A stretch of DNA of 55,014 nt from positions 1-55,014 of the forward strand of contig JAMWZR010000017.1 in NCBI GenBank assembly GCA_024282035.1, read 5' to 3'. Origin of the DNA: Nitrosomonas sp. (GTDB taxonomy: Bacteria; Pseudomonadota; Gammaproteobacteria; Burkholderiales; Nitrosomonadaceae). The position numbers and the translations under genes were made by a program. The notes under the pieces were generated by a model, which was given only the letters and a program-made list of their open reading frames with translations, did no database searches and was not told the origin of the DNA. Shown here in pieces: positions 34,244-43,189 of the stretch (positions are counted from its first letter, which is position 1; each line of letters begins with the position of its first letter).

Positions 34244-35518
34244 TTATTTAATTATTGGCTTAAAGTTTAACTTTTCTTGAAAGGTAGACTCCATGGTATT
34301 CCGAAGTTCTAACTCATATCTCTTTGCAACAATAAAACTATCGTGAACAGAAAGGCACACAATGCCTTTCTTTGTTAATCGATTAATAATATTCTCAGCC
34401 AACCAAGAATCTATATTCTGTAAATGTAATCCAAACCCTGGGTTAAAGAATGAATTGCTGATTGCTTCATGTTTCTTCTCTATTTTTAGTAGTAGGGATT
34501 GCGCATTCTTGATATGGAACTCACTTCTAATAGTATTGATAGCATGTTCTCTTGATTTGCAATTAAACAATACTAGAAATGCTTTCTTTACTTCTTTTCT
34601 ATCACAATCTGGAATGGTGTAAGGATCATCGGAAACACTTAGGCCTGTTAATGAATATGCAATGGTTGCATGAAAAGCAGAATAGTCCAATTCGCACACT
34701 TCTTCTCCGTTGATGCGTAACTTTAATCTATCCTCTTTAGGCATATTCATCCAGAAAGCACTGTAGAAACGACCACCACCACTTTCACCATTAAAAATAC
34801 GTTTTACAGTAATGTTAGTTGGATCATATTTATATCGAAGATCAATTCCATCTGTTCCTATATCAGTTTGTCTTAGTAAATTATTATATGCCTTGAGTCC
34901 ATCCCGCATCTGGATAGTAAATCTATCATCAATATAATCAACAATCCTCCCCCCTTCATCTTTCTTAATGATAGTTTCTTCTTCAGGAGCTTCGGGATCA
35001 CGCTCAATCTTTTTGATATCAAAGTTAAGTAAATCTAAAAGCTTCGAAGTAGCTTTTATCCTTGTTTGGCGGCTTTTACCATTTGAATTATGGTAATAAC
35101 TTGAATCTTCTACATATCCTAGAGAAATAAGATCAATCAGAACACTTTTGACCAAATCGTATTTTAGAAATATTTTTCTATATCGAGTGCCTTTTGAGTA
35201 ATCATTTCTATTTAAACTAATTCTTCGCCACGGTGATTTAGAATAATTTGCTGCTACCCATAAATCTAAAACGATAACATCAAGATGTTTCTTAACTCGC
35301 TCAGCTTTTCTTATTTGTCGATGATCTACCTTTCTTAATTGAGCCAACTCAGAATAAATCTCACCTAGCTGTTTATTCATTGGAGGAAAATCTGTTTTTC
35401 TGTGAACCTGAAGGGGAATAGCTTTTTCTAAAACATCTTTTATTGCTTTTGCTTCACCATCTTCACGATTGAAATGTAGATGCACTTGACTTGGAAGTTC
35501 CATTCGATCAGCTAACAC
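34244..35518 (-). CDS. Compact family A DNA polymerase-like protein of the island
   Basis: A 424-residue protein with no signal peptide. I read its C-terminal half as a reduced family A polymerase palm. Motif A-like ELDYSAFHATIAYSLTG (277-292) has Asp278. Motif B-like DRKEVKKAFLVLFN (306-319) has Arg307 and Lys311 at the R-x3-K spacing, but Leu and Asn where Taq polymerase has Phe667 and Tyr671. A Q-helix LHLQNIDSWL (364-373, Gln367) precedes motif C-like SVHDSFIV (390-397), with Asp393. Before motif A, GGGRFYSAFW (247-256) is also conserved-looking. The N-terminal 200 residues are helical and charged and may bind DNA. No exonuclease domain is present. The start is GTG at 35518 or ATG at 35503; neither has a clear ribosome site. 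Role in element replication or repair is inference. Confidence 0.6.
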   Translation of the reverse strand: MLADRMELPSQVHLHFNREDGEAKAIKDVLEKAIPLQVHRKTDFPPMNKQLGEIYSELAQLRKVDHRQIRKAERVKKHLDVIVLDLWVAANYSKSPWRRISLNRNDYSKGTRYRKIFLKYDLVKSVLIDLISLGYVEDSSYYHNSNGKSRQTRIKATSKLLDLLNFDIKKIERDPEAPEEETIIKKDEGGRIVDYIDDRFTIQMRDGLKAYNNLLRQTDIGTDGIDLRYKYDPTNITVKRIFNGESGGGRFYSAFWMNMPKEDRLKLRINGEEVCELDYSAFHATIAYSLTGLSVSDDPYTIPDCDRKEVKKAFLVLFNCKSREHAINTIRSEFHIKNAQSLLLKIEKKHEAISNSFFNPGFGLHLQNIDSWLAENIINRLTKKGIVCLSVHDSFIVAKRYELELRNTMESTFQEKLNFKPIIK

Positions 35519-35701
35519 TAATTAATTTAAGCAAAAAAACAATTCACAATAACATTAATTGTGTATTTCATCTCAAAACCGTTCAGAATACACCATGCTG
35601 GATTATCTCAACACACGACATGGGCAAGTATGGGAAATAAATAATAATGCTTTAGGCATGATTATAGTGCGTTTGGATGGACCCGGGTAATTTAACCCCT
35701 G

Positions 35702-36391
35702 TTAATTACAGATAATGGGTAGTATAGCCTCCTTATCGATCTCCATATCGATCTGCCTCCATTCCGTGGGAGTATTAGTAGAACGAGAAACTAAAATTTC
35801 CCCTGTAGCCATTGGACCTGAGTGAGCAGTCTCGACAAGAAATCTTTTTTTTAATCCTTTGCAGTCATATTCTATTTGGTTTCTTACAGAAAGTGCCCCA
35901 TAGTTCCTGTAGGTGTAATTATACAAAAACCATAGGGTTACAAAGCTCCCTCTCTTACGAGAAGTCACCGAATCAACAAATACTTTCATATCACCTGTAC
36001 TCAGTACTTGCTTCCATTCGTGACATGCTAGATTAAACGTAAATTTTATTGTTGAGTTAGGTAGAATTGGATCCCATTGGGTGGGTTGAGAATATATTGA
36101 AAAAGATTTTCCCGATTGCATATTGCCAGTATAGGCTAAAGCAGCAAGAAATCTTACTTTCTCGTCTTTGCAGTCATATTCAATATGTGCAGCTATAGAT
36201 AGAGCATTTGATCCATTATTTAATTGTTTTGTGTCATCAGTTAATTGCCACACAGATACGAATTTTCCGTTTTTTTGAATTGTCGAGTGATCGATAAATA
36301 GATTTTTCCCATTGGTTACACCAATATTCGACCATTCAGCTCGAGCCGGAATTATAAAAAAGCACAAGGCAGCAATTACAATTTTTTTCAT
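35702..36391 (-). CDS. Exported protein with two tandem surface-adhesin E-like domains
   Basis: A 229-residue protein with a signal peptide (MKKIVIAALCFFIIPARA). It contains two homologous units of about 105 residues, W20-C123 and W126-C228. Each runs W..(I/V)...-G-..FVD...-W.L..-EYDC-K..(R)F.....-G-(M)..G-...-W-...-C; the EYDC cores are at 71-74 and 174-177. The pattern matches, from memory, the surface-adhesin protein E family (Pfam Adhesin_E). I chose ATG at 36391 because it begins the signal peptide; a GTG five codons upstream is also in frame. It lies just downstream of the integrase in the island. An adhesive or surface role is inferred from the family name only. Confidence 0.75.
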   Translation of the reverse strand: MKKIVIAALCFFIIPARAEWSNIGVTNGKNLFIDHSTIQKNGKFVSVWQLTDDTKQLNNGSNALSIAAHIEYDCKDEKVRFLAALAYTGNMQSGKSFSIYSQPTQWDPILPNSTIKFTFNLACHEWKQVLSTGDMKVFVDSVTSRKRGSFVTLWFLYNYTYRNYGALSVRNQIEYDCKGLKKRFLVETAHSGPMATGEILVSRSTNTPTEWRQIDMEIDKEAILPIICN

Positions 36392-36554
36392 AATTGAATC
36401 GTTCACAGATACTTAATACCTATCTTGATACATTGCTTTTGCGAAAGAGATAAGAATCAAAATATTTTTTCAGCAAAAAAACTATTACGATTGATAAATA
36501 TGAGCTTTCCACAATCAAAATATGTGTATGTTTAAAGTGACCGTCTTTTAGAGA

Positions 36555-37556
36555 TTAACCCCAAGTATTCATTTTAGTTACAATATTCTCTGTTTTTAAA
36601 TGAGTATATCTCTTTAATTGTTGAAGCGTCTTGTGTCCGCTGATATGGGCTGTTTCGATGACATTAAATCCTTTTTCAAAGAATCTTGAACAAGCTTCAT
36701 GTCTGAGATCGTGAAATCTTAAATCTTGTATTGTCGTTTTCTTCAGCATTCTACGCCATGTATATTCGAAGCTGTCTGCTCGCTTCCATTTCTAGAATAC
36801 TTTTGGAGTATCAATTTGCCTCGGAATAGCCTGCATTGTTTTAATCGCCTTTTTAGAAAGTGGTACTGCTCTTGATTCACCATTCTTTGTCATGGGCAAC
36901 AAAGCAATTTGTTTCTTTAAATCAATATTGTCCCATTCAAGAGAAAGTAACTCACCGAGCCGCATTCCAGTTTCAATTGCCAATGTAATGATAGGAGCAA
37001 GTAGAGGGGACTTACTATTTCTGGCTGCTTGCAAAAGTATTTGTTCTTCGCCATCCGCAAGCCGTCTATCCCGTCCTCTTGCTTGCTTAGGTTTGCGCAC
37101 TAGCTTTGCAACATTATTTATGAGTGGAATACCCCAATCTTTAATAGATACATCAATTAGGTGTGATAGTGATCCAATTTCTTTTATAACCGTAGAGCCT
37201 TGTTTTCCTTCAGCTAGTCTTTTGTCTCGATAAGTGGCAATATGCTTACTTTGAAGTTGACTGGCTGTGTAATAACCAAAATGGTTTTTTAGAAACAGCA
37301 TTCGCTGTCTGTCATTTTTTGCCGATTTTTTTAATGGAGTAACTTCCTGAATATATCGATCAATTAATTCTCCGATTGTGGTTTTGTCTGCTTCGGTTCG
37401 ATCTACGAAAATACCTCGATCTATTTCAGATTCAAGTAGTCTTGCCCATTTCTGGGCATCTACTTTAGTTTTAAATGTCTTAATTTGTTGGGGAAATCCT
37501 TTTTTTCTGATTAAGACTTTAAATGTATTTGATTGGGTTTTGGTGATAGTAGCCAT
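36555..37556 (-). pseudogene. Tyrosine integrase interrupted by an in-frame amber codon
   Basis: A phage-type tyrosine recombinase of 333 codons, one of which is a stop. ATG at 37556 has a GAGGT ribosome site. The first 254 codons end at TAG (36792-36794, codon 255), and the same frame continues without further stop to TAA at 36555. Catalytic residues are all encoded: Arg199 (TGMRLGELL), Lys224 (MTKNGE), then beyond the stop His282/Arg285 (FHDLRHEA), His308 (ISGHKTL) and Tyr317 (LKRYTHL). The truncated product would lack the nucleophile and be inactive unless the amber codon is suppressed. No other mutation is seen, so the lesion is recent or a sequencing error. Confidence 0.88.
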
Positions 37557-37573
37557 TTATACCTCATTCTTAG

Positions 37574-37589
37574 TGTACCGAAAATGTAC
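37574..37589. repeat. Putative integrase arm-site repeat, proximal copy
   Basis: TGTACCGAAAATGTAC continuing as CGA, so two TGTACCGA half-sites 11 bases apart. It lies between the integrase start and the tRNA. Identical over 16 bases to the copy at the far end. Confidence 0.6.
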
Positions 37590-37639
37590 CGAATGGGTAT
37601 TCAGTGGATAGAAAGCAGGAGCTAAGTTGATGATTCTAT

Positions 37640-37684
37640 TGGCACCCTGAACACGAATCGAACGTGCGACCTACCCCTTAGGAG
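37640..37684. repeat. Proximal attachment site inside tRNA-Arg
   Basis: The 45-bp direct repeat copy that forms the functional 3' part of the tRNA. It ends at tRNA position 32, the first base of the anticodon loop, a typical crossover point for tyrosine integrases. Confidence 0.95.
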
Positions 37685-37715
37685 GGGGTTGCTCTATCCA
37701 CTGAGCTACCAGGGC
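37640..37715 (-). tRNA. tRNA-Arg (anticodon CCU)
   Basis: A 76-base cloverleaf: acceptor GCCCTGG pairs with TCAGGGT, D stem GCTC/GAGC, anticodon stem ACCCC/GGGGT with loop CTCCTAA (anticodon CCU at 37680-37682), T arm GCACG-TTCGATT-CGTGT, and encoded CCA. It decodes AGG. A -10-like TAAAAT lies about ten bases upstream. The 3' half is restored by the inserted element. Confidence 0.97.
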
Positions 37716-37745
37716 GTGGACGGCATTTTACGCTAATATGGCACC

Positions 37746-38972
37746 ATGCATAAACCTGATCATCCAGATTCTTCTTCACAGACCCCCTCCGAGAAACTTC
37801 CTCGCACGGTCGTCGTATTGGGAGTCGTCAGTTTCTTCAACGATTTCGCATCGGATATCGTGGTACCACTCATCCCGATCTTACTGGCCACCGTCTTGTC
37901 CGCCGGACCAATTGCGCTGGGTTTCATCGAAGGAGTAGCCGATGCGTTAGCGTGTTTCCTCAAATTATGGGCAGGACGACATTCGGATATCATGCGTGGT
38001 CGACGCAAAAACCTGGCATTGACAGGGTATACACTGTCCAATCTGGCAAGACCGTTACTTGGATTGGCCGGCTCTTGGCTGACGGTGCTGCTATTACGCA
38101 GCATCGATCGTGTGGGAAAGGGTCTACGTAGCGCACCACGCGATGCCATGGTAGCCGACGCAGCACCGCCACATCGTCGTGGTTATGCTTTTGGCTTCCA
38201 TCGTGCGCTGGATAATGCAGGTGCAGTTGCTGGAGCATTAACCGCAGCGGCGATTCTGGCATGGTCGAACTTCAGTCTGAGTGAAGTCATTCTGTGGTCG
38301 GCCATTCCGGGGTTCATGGCCGTACTGTTATTAGGCTTGGGCATTCGCGAGGAAAAATCTCACCATTCGGATTCCATAGCTCCAGTTCCAGTTCCATCTC
38401 CATTACGCTGGTCAGCGCTGTCATTGTCCATGCAACGCTATTTATGGGTCTTATTTCTGTACACTTTTGCGCGAGCATCTGAAACTTTTATTTTGTTGCT
38501 GGGTCATGAATTAGGCGCAAGTGTTGTTGAGTTACTTCTACTGTGGGCAGCATTGAATCTTGCTAAAGCCTTGACTTCGGCGCATGGCGGTCATCTGGCT
38601 GATCGATTCGGGCGCGGCGCCTTGATCGTCACTGGCTGGGCGGCACTAGCGATTGCTTTCCTGCTGTACAGTCAGGTAACAACCGCCACAGAATTATGGC
38701 TGGTCAGCCTGTTTTATGGTCTGTTGACCGGATTGAGCGAAGGCGCAGAACGCGCACTCATCGGCGATTACGCGACCAGTTCCGAGCGAGGAACGGCTTT
38801 TGGCTGGTATCATTTGATGAGCGGTATTGCAGCCATCCCAGCAGGACTGCTGTTTGGAGTAATATGGCAGGCTTTCAATGCTGCAGCGGCGTTTTCATTT
38901 GCTAGCATGCTGGCAGCGCTCGCCATCGCATCATTGCGACTATGGGCCTGGCCGCAACGTCATCACACATAA
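37746..38972 (+). CDS. MFS transporter
   Basis: A 408-residue major facilitator superfamily permease with twelve predicted membrane helices. The loop 2-3 motif appears as KLWAGRHSDIMRGRRK, and helix 4 as RSIDRVGKGLRSAPRDAMVAD, a signature typical of one branch of uncharacterised MFS proteins near multidrug efflux families. A second-half repeat is AHGGHLADRFGRGALI. Substrate unknown. It starts 30 bases from the tRNA, on the opposite strand. Confidence 0.88.
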   Translation: MHKPDHPDSSSQTPSEKLPRTVVVLGVVSFFNDFASDIVVPLIPILLATVLSAGPIALGFIEGVADALACFLKLWAGRHSDIMRGRRKNLALTGYTLSNLARPLLGLAGSWLTVLLLRSIDRVGKGLRSAPRDAMVADAAPPHRRGYAFGFHRALDNAGAVAGALTAAAILAWSNFSLSEVILWSAIPGFMAVLLLGLGIREEKSHHSDSIAPVPVPSPLRWSALSLSMQRYLWVLFLYTFARASETFILLLGHELGASVVELLLLWAALNLAKALTSAHGGHLADRFGRGALIVTGWAALAIAFLLYSQVTTATELWLVSLFYGLLTGLSEGAERALIGDYATSSERGTAFGWYHLMSGIAAIPAGLLFGVIWQAFNAAAAFSFASMLAALAIASLRLWAWPQRHHT

Positions 38973-38994
38973 AAGATTTAGGATAATCAGAAAT

Positions 38995-39540
38995 ATGGAA
39001 TGGTTTTCTATCGTTTTGTCGGTACTCGCACTGGTTTTTATGTTCTGGTATTTCTCGACGAACAGGAAGTCGCTGGAAGTCGGGCAATCCGCCCCAGATT
39101 TCAAGTTGCCAGATCAGCATGGTCAGATTCGCTCGCTTTCTGAATTTCGCGGTCAATGGCTGGCTTTGTATTTTTATCCCAAGGACGACACACCAGGTTG
39201 CACCAAACAAGCCTGCGCCTTTCGTGATGGACTACAACAACTGTCCGATCTGGGTGCTGCTGTCGTAGGTGTCAGTGTAGACAATACTCAAAGTCATGCC
39301 GATTTTGCGCGCAAGTTTCAACTCCAGTTCCCGCTATTGGCGGACACTACGGCAGAAACCGCAGCACACTACCGATCATTGATCGATTTGGGTTTATTCA
39401 GGTTTGCCAAACGCAACACATTTCTGATCAATCCACAGGGAAAGATTGCACGCATGTATTTGTCAGCCAGTGCAAAACGCAACTCCAGTGACGTTACCGA
39501 GGATTTAAAAACCTTGCAAAACCAAACATTGCCCTCATAA
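38995..39540 (+). CDS. Membrane-anchored peroxiredoxin, Bcp/AhpC-TSA family
   Basis: A 181-residue thiol peroxidase of the Bcp (PrxQ) type with an N-terminal membrane anchor (residues 3-20). The active site is KDDTPGCTKQACAFRD with peroxidatic Cys69 and a second Cys74 five residues later, the intramolecular PrxQ pattern. APDFKLPDQHGQ, LYFYPKDDTPG and the C-terminal GLFRFAKRNTFLI fit the fold. I chose ATG at 38995, with AGGA upstream; the longer frame runs inside the MFS gene. It reduces peroxides, probably facing the periplasm. Confidence 0.88.
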   Translation: MEWFSIVLSVLALVFMFWYFSTNRKSLEVGQSAPDFKLPDQHGQIRSLSEFRGQWLALYFYPKDDTPGCTKQACAFRDGLQQLSDLGAAVVGVSVDNTQSHADFARKFQLQFPLLADTTAETAAHYRSLIDLGLFRFAKRNTFLINPQGKIARMYLSASAKRNSSDVTEDLKTLQNQTLPS

Positions 39541-39577
39541 CCCCCATTCTCATCACAACAAAAAAGACAGGTATATC

Positions 39578-39949
39578 ATGGCTAACTTTACCGACAATCA
39601 ACTGGTGCAGCTCAAAACAGCACTGCAACAACGCTATTTGGAACTGCAAAATGAAGTGCGCAACGAACTCGCCCACACACAGGACATGGAAAACTTCGAT
39701 GTTACGGAATATCTGAACAATATTCCGGATGATATCGATACAGCCCTGGTGGATCGCCAGATCAACGAAATGCGGGAGCTGGAAATGTCGATGAAGTATC
39801 TCAGCGAGCTTGAATTTGGAGATTGTATCGATTGCGGCAACGAAATCGGCTTTGAACGCCTGATTGTCTACCCATCCGCGCAACGCTGTGTGGTCTGCCA
39901 GAGTCAGTACGAAAAAGCTTTCCCGCAAGGATCCAATCCTTCACTGTAG
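39578..39949 (+). CDS. DksA/TraR family zinc-finger protein
   Basis: A 123-residue protein with an N-terminal coiled coil (about 5-75) and a C-terminal C4 zinc finger (GDCIDCG, Cys83/Cys86; RCVVCQ, Cys104/Cys107). Family members bind the RNA polymerase secondary channel; the coiled-coil tip here (NFDVTEYLNNIPDDIDTALVDR) has an acidic turn, as in other short DksA-like proteins. Good ribosome site (AAAGACAGG). Confidence 0.9.
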   Translation: MANFTDNQLVQLKTALQQRYLELQNEVRNELAHTQDMENFDVTEYLNNIPDDIDTALVDRQINEMRELEMSMKYLSELEFGDCIDCGNEIGFERLIVYPSAQRCVVCQSQYEKAFPQGSNPSL

Positions 39950-39983
39950 CGCACGCAAATTCGTGGCGACAGGCGCTTTAAGC

Positions 39984-40544
39984 CTACAAAGCAGTCACAG
40001 AGAGATTCTTCAGCAGAATCAGTAGCGCACCGCCACCGCCATGTTCTGGCTTGGCCTGACAAAAAGCCAGAACATCGGTACGCTGCATCAACCAGTTGCC
40101 AATACGCGTTTTCAGCACGGGCTCACGATTCCTCGAACTTAAACCTTTGCCGTGAATGATGCGCACACAGCGCATGCCCAACTGACTGCACCGATCCAGA
40201 AAAACAATTAATGCCTGCCTCGCTTCGTCACGTGTCAGTCCATGCAGATCCAGTTCGTCCTGAATGCGCCAGTGTCCTCGCCGCAGCCGCTTCAGTGTTT
40301 GCTGCGATATCCCGGATCGCATGAAATTCCAGCTATCGCCGACCTCCAGATCCACTGCGACATGATCTGACAAAGTATCTTGCGTCTCTTCGTCTTCGAA
40401 CTGATTTTGCTGACGCGGAACGGCAAAGACTTCGGTATCGCGAACCACAATTCTGTCCACAGCAGGTAGCGGAGATACATCGCGCATGGCCTCATGAAAC
40501 AGGGTCATGTCTTCTTCCTGTATGAAAGAATCTTTCTTAGTCAT
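39984..40544 (-). CDS. Smr domain protein
   Basis: A 186-residue protein with a charged N-terminal region and a C-terminal Smr domain (about 95-180): LDLHGLTRDEA (98-108), RIIHGKG (128-134) and the GGGGALLILLK end. Smr proteins are small nicking nucleases or RNA/ribosome-rescue factors; the LDxHG and HGxG motifs are intact. Its start is 39 bases from the trxB stop, on the same strand, so co-transcription is likely. Confidence 0.88.
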   Translation of the reverse strand: MTKKDSFIQEEDMTLFHEAMRDVSPLPAVDRIVVRDTEVFAVPRQQNQFEDEETQDTLSDHVAVDLEVGDSWNFMRSGISQQTLKRLRRGHWRIQDELDLHGLTRDEARQALIVFLDRCSQLGMRCVRIIHGKGLSSRNREPVLKTRIGNWLMQRTDVLAFCQAKPEHGGGGALLILLKNLSVTAL

Positions 40545-40583
40545 AACGGGTTACACCACAGTCCACAACTCGGCGCACTCAGT

Positions 40584-41537
<954 letters not shown>

Positions 41538-42194
41538 TTAATCGAGTAAATCAAGAACGATATTGTACTCGTAAATCGGCAAATTGCCTTCCAGCCCTGC
41601 ATGTCGGGCAACCATCGCCAGTTGTTCGGCGGTCGATTTGTTTCGTAGCAACCAATCCGATTGATTGAGCGCTTGATCAGGAAAATACATTTGCGTCGTC
41701 AATGGGCGCAATCCCGCTTTCGATATCTTGAAGTGAATGTGCGGCGGCCTGATCCAGTCTTTATTTGCTGGGTATGCACCCGGCATCACTGTGACAAAAC
41801 GAAAAAAACCAGTTTGGTCGCTATTGATCACCGCCCAACCCTGGAAATTTTCATCCAGTTTTGCGCTGCCAGAATCTCCAGGATGACGGTAACGACCATT
41901 GGCATCCGCCTGCCAGACATCCAATAGCGCATGGGCAATCGGTTTGCCGTTAACTTCCCTGATCTGGCCCTGGACGACAATATGTCGCCCCATCGCCTTA
42001 CGCTTTTTGCCCAAGATATGCGTTAGATCTGCGTCCTTGTCGCTTTGAGTCGTAACGGGATAAAAAGGACCTTCCGTCTCGCTTGGTGTGGGCATCAAAG
42101 CCATCGCCCTGGCAAAGCCATTCTTTATGCCGATACTGCCCAAACCGCCCAGGACGCTCAACTTAAGCAGTTTTCTTCGTGAAAAGTCTTTCAT
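41538..42194 (-). CDS. Tat-exported intradiol ring-cleavage dioxygenase
   Basis: A 218-residue protein with a twin-arginine signal (SRRKLLK at 5-11, hydrophobic to about 30) and an intradiol dioxygenase fold related to protocatechuate 3,4-dioxygenase beta. Likely iron ligands are Tyr102 (GRYRHPGD), Tyr141 (PGAYPAN), His152 and His154 (RPPHIHF). The ATG at 42194 starts the Tat signal; a longer frame upstream lacks sense. No aromatic-degradation pathway is nearby, so the substrate is unclear. Confidence 0.88.
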   Translation of the reverse strand: MKDFSRRKLLKLSVLGGLGSIGIKNGFARAMALMPTPSETEGPFYPVTTQSDKDADLTHILGKKRKAMGRHIVVQGQIREVNGKPIAHALLDVWQADANGRYRHPGDSGSAKLDENFQGWAVINSDQTGFFRFVTVMPGAYPANKDWIRPPHIHFKISKAGLRPLTTQMYFPDQALNQSDWLLRNKSTAEQLAMVARHAGLEGNLPIYEYNIVLDLLD

Positions 42195-42563
42195 GATTAA
42201 CTCACAGTGCATGAACCAAACAACATTCCAGATACTTATCAGCATAAGATGCTGTGCCGCTATCGTACGCCTATCTTCCGATATTTTTTGATGCTTGATT
42301 TGGATAATTGTTCAGATCGAAGCAGGGATGCAGGACAGAATTCGTTCCATTTCGGTATGGGCCAAATTGATTATGCGAAGAAATGATATAACCGGAATGG
42401 GAATATTACAGCTTACAAAAAACAGGAGGGCCTGATGATACTAATTCAATTCTAACCGGGGTGATCTATGGCATGCGAAAGAGACTTAAGACTTGTATTT
42501 TGGCTTGTCGAGACAAATTTGACCGATAACTTGCCCGACAAGTCCGATATTGATCGATAACAC
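42195..42563. other. Intergenic, no gene supported
   Basis: About 370 bases. One hairpin CAGCAT-AAG-ATGCTG (42240-42254) lies about 46 bases before the dioxygenase start. The 79-codon frame at 42466-42705 is a shadow of the zinc-ribbon gene. Confidence 0.45.
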
Positions 42564-42803
42564 TTATTTCAACTTCCCACGAACAGCTCGAACCAATTCG
42601 AGATTCTTGATCGTAAGCTTGCCGTTGCCGCCAACGAGATTGCCACAGGTACAAGCCGATTTGATATAAGGCACCGAATTCAGTACTTCCGTACAATCCA
42701 GGCACTCATAATAAACATCACCCCCTGTTGGCAAATTAGCCGAATCAGGAACAGGCTCAATGGGGTAAAAACTGTAGATCTTACGCATGTCTATTTTCAG
42801 CAT
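42564..42803 (-). CDS. Small zinc-ribbon-like protein
   Basis: A 79-residue protein with Cys34-x2-Cys37 (YECLDCTE) and Cys51-x-Cys53 (SACTCGN), a probable four-Cys zinc site. N-terminal half is rich in Pro/Tyr (IYSFYPIEPVPDSANLP), C-terminal half forms two strands. ATG at 42803 with a very good GAGGAGA ribosome site supports a real gene. No function recognised. Confidence 0.7.
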   Translation of the reverse strand: MLKIDMRKIYSFYPIEPVPDSANLPTGGDVYYECLDCTEVLNSVPYIKSACTCGNLVGGNGKLTIKNLELVRAVRGKLK

Positions 42804-43189
42804 TTCTTCTCCTCAGATAATCATTACATGACCTGTAAGAATTACGGCAGCAATTTTCTAATATAGAGGGTAGCGTACTCAAAAAAATCTCATTGATTTG
42901 AAAATAAAAATTTTTAATCTAGCATAATAGGCGGCATTGTACGACGACACCCTGTAGGCATGCGCCACAGGAACCATTCATCTACGATTCACAATCTCTA
43001 CGATCGGCTGCATCAGCATTGCCAATGTCAATCGCACAACACGATACACGCCTCACTTCCCAGAACATCATGCGAGCATGACATGCCGTGCATTACGGGT
43101 AATTTAAAAAATATCAGTGCAGCGTATGAATTAATTTGGCAAAATTGCGCTTATTTGCTGATAACCTTTCATACACCAAGGAAATAAAC
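42804..43189. other. Leader region upstream of gdhA
   Basis: About 386 bases without a supported gene. An 8-bp hairpin with a one-base bulge lies at 42951-42971 (CCTGT, GGC, ATGC loop, GCC, ACAGG), roughly 220 bases before gdhA. AT-rich stretch at 42890-42930 may hold a promoter. The small open frame here (42960-43187) has no recognisable feature. Confidence 0.4.

Larger units (their letters stand above)
32982..37684. mobile_element. Small integrated element in tRNA-Arg(CCU)
   Basis: A 4.7-kb AT-rich insert bounded by exact 45-bp direct repeats: 32982-33026 and 37640-37684, the latter being the 3' part of the tRNA-Arg gene. It carries a tyrosine integrase (interrupted by an amber codon) next to the tRNA, a polymerase-like gene, and two secreted-protein genes, all on the minus strand. 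There are no conjugation, capsid or recognisable replication-initiator genes, so it is a minimal integrative element or satellite. The base composition is visibly poorer in GC than either flank, which supports transfer from elsewhere. Confidence 0.9.

Noticed and set aside
34244-35518. Polymerase-like island protein considered as a reverse transcriptase or retron RT
   Set aside because: There is no [FY]xDD box; the motif order DYS, R-x3-K, Q-helix, HDS fits family A polymerases better.
36555-36749. Separate small gene for the integrase C-terminus
   Set aside because: It is in the same frame as the preceding 254 codons, with only one TAG between; the internal ATG has no ribosome site. It is one broken gene.
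42960-43187. 75-codon open frame upstream of gdhA
   Set aside because: His/Ser-rich with no domain, no ribosome site, and it ends right at the gdhA leader.
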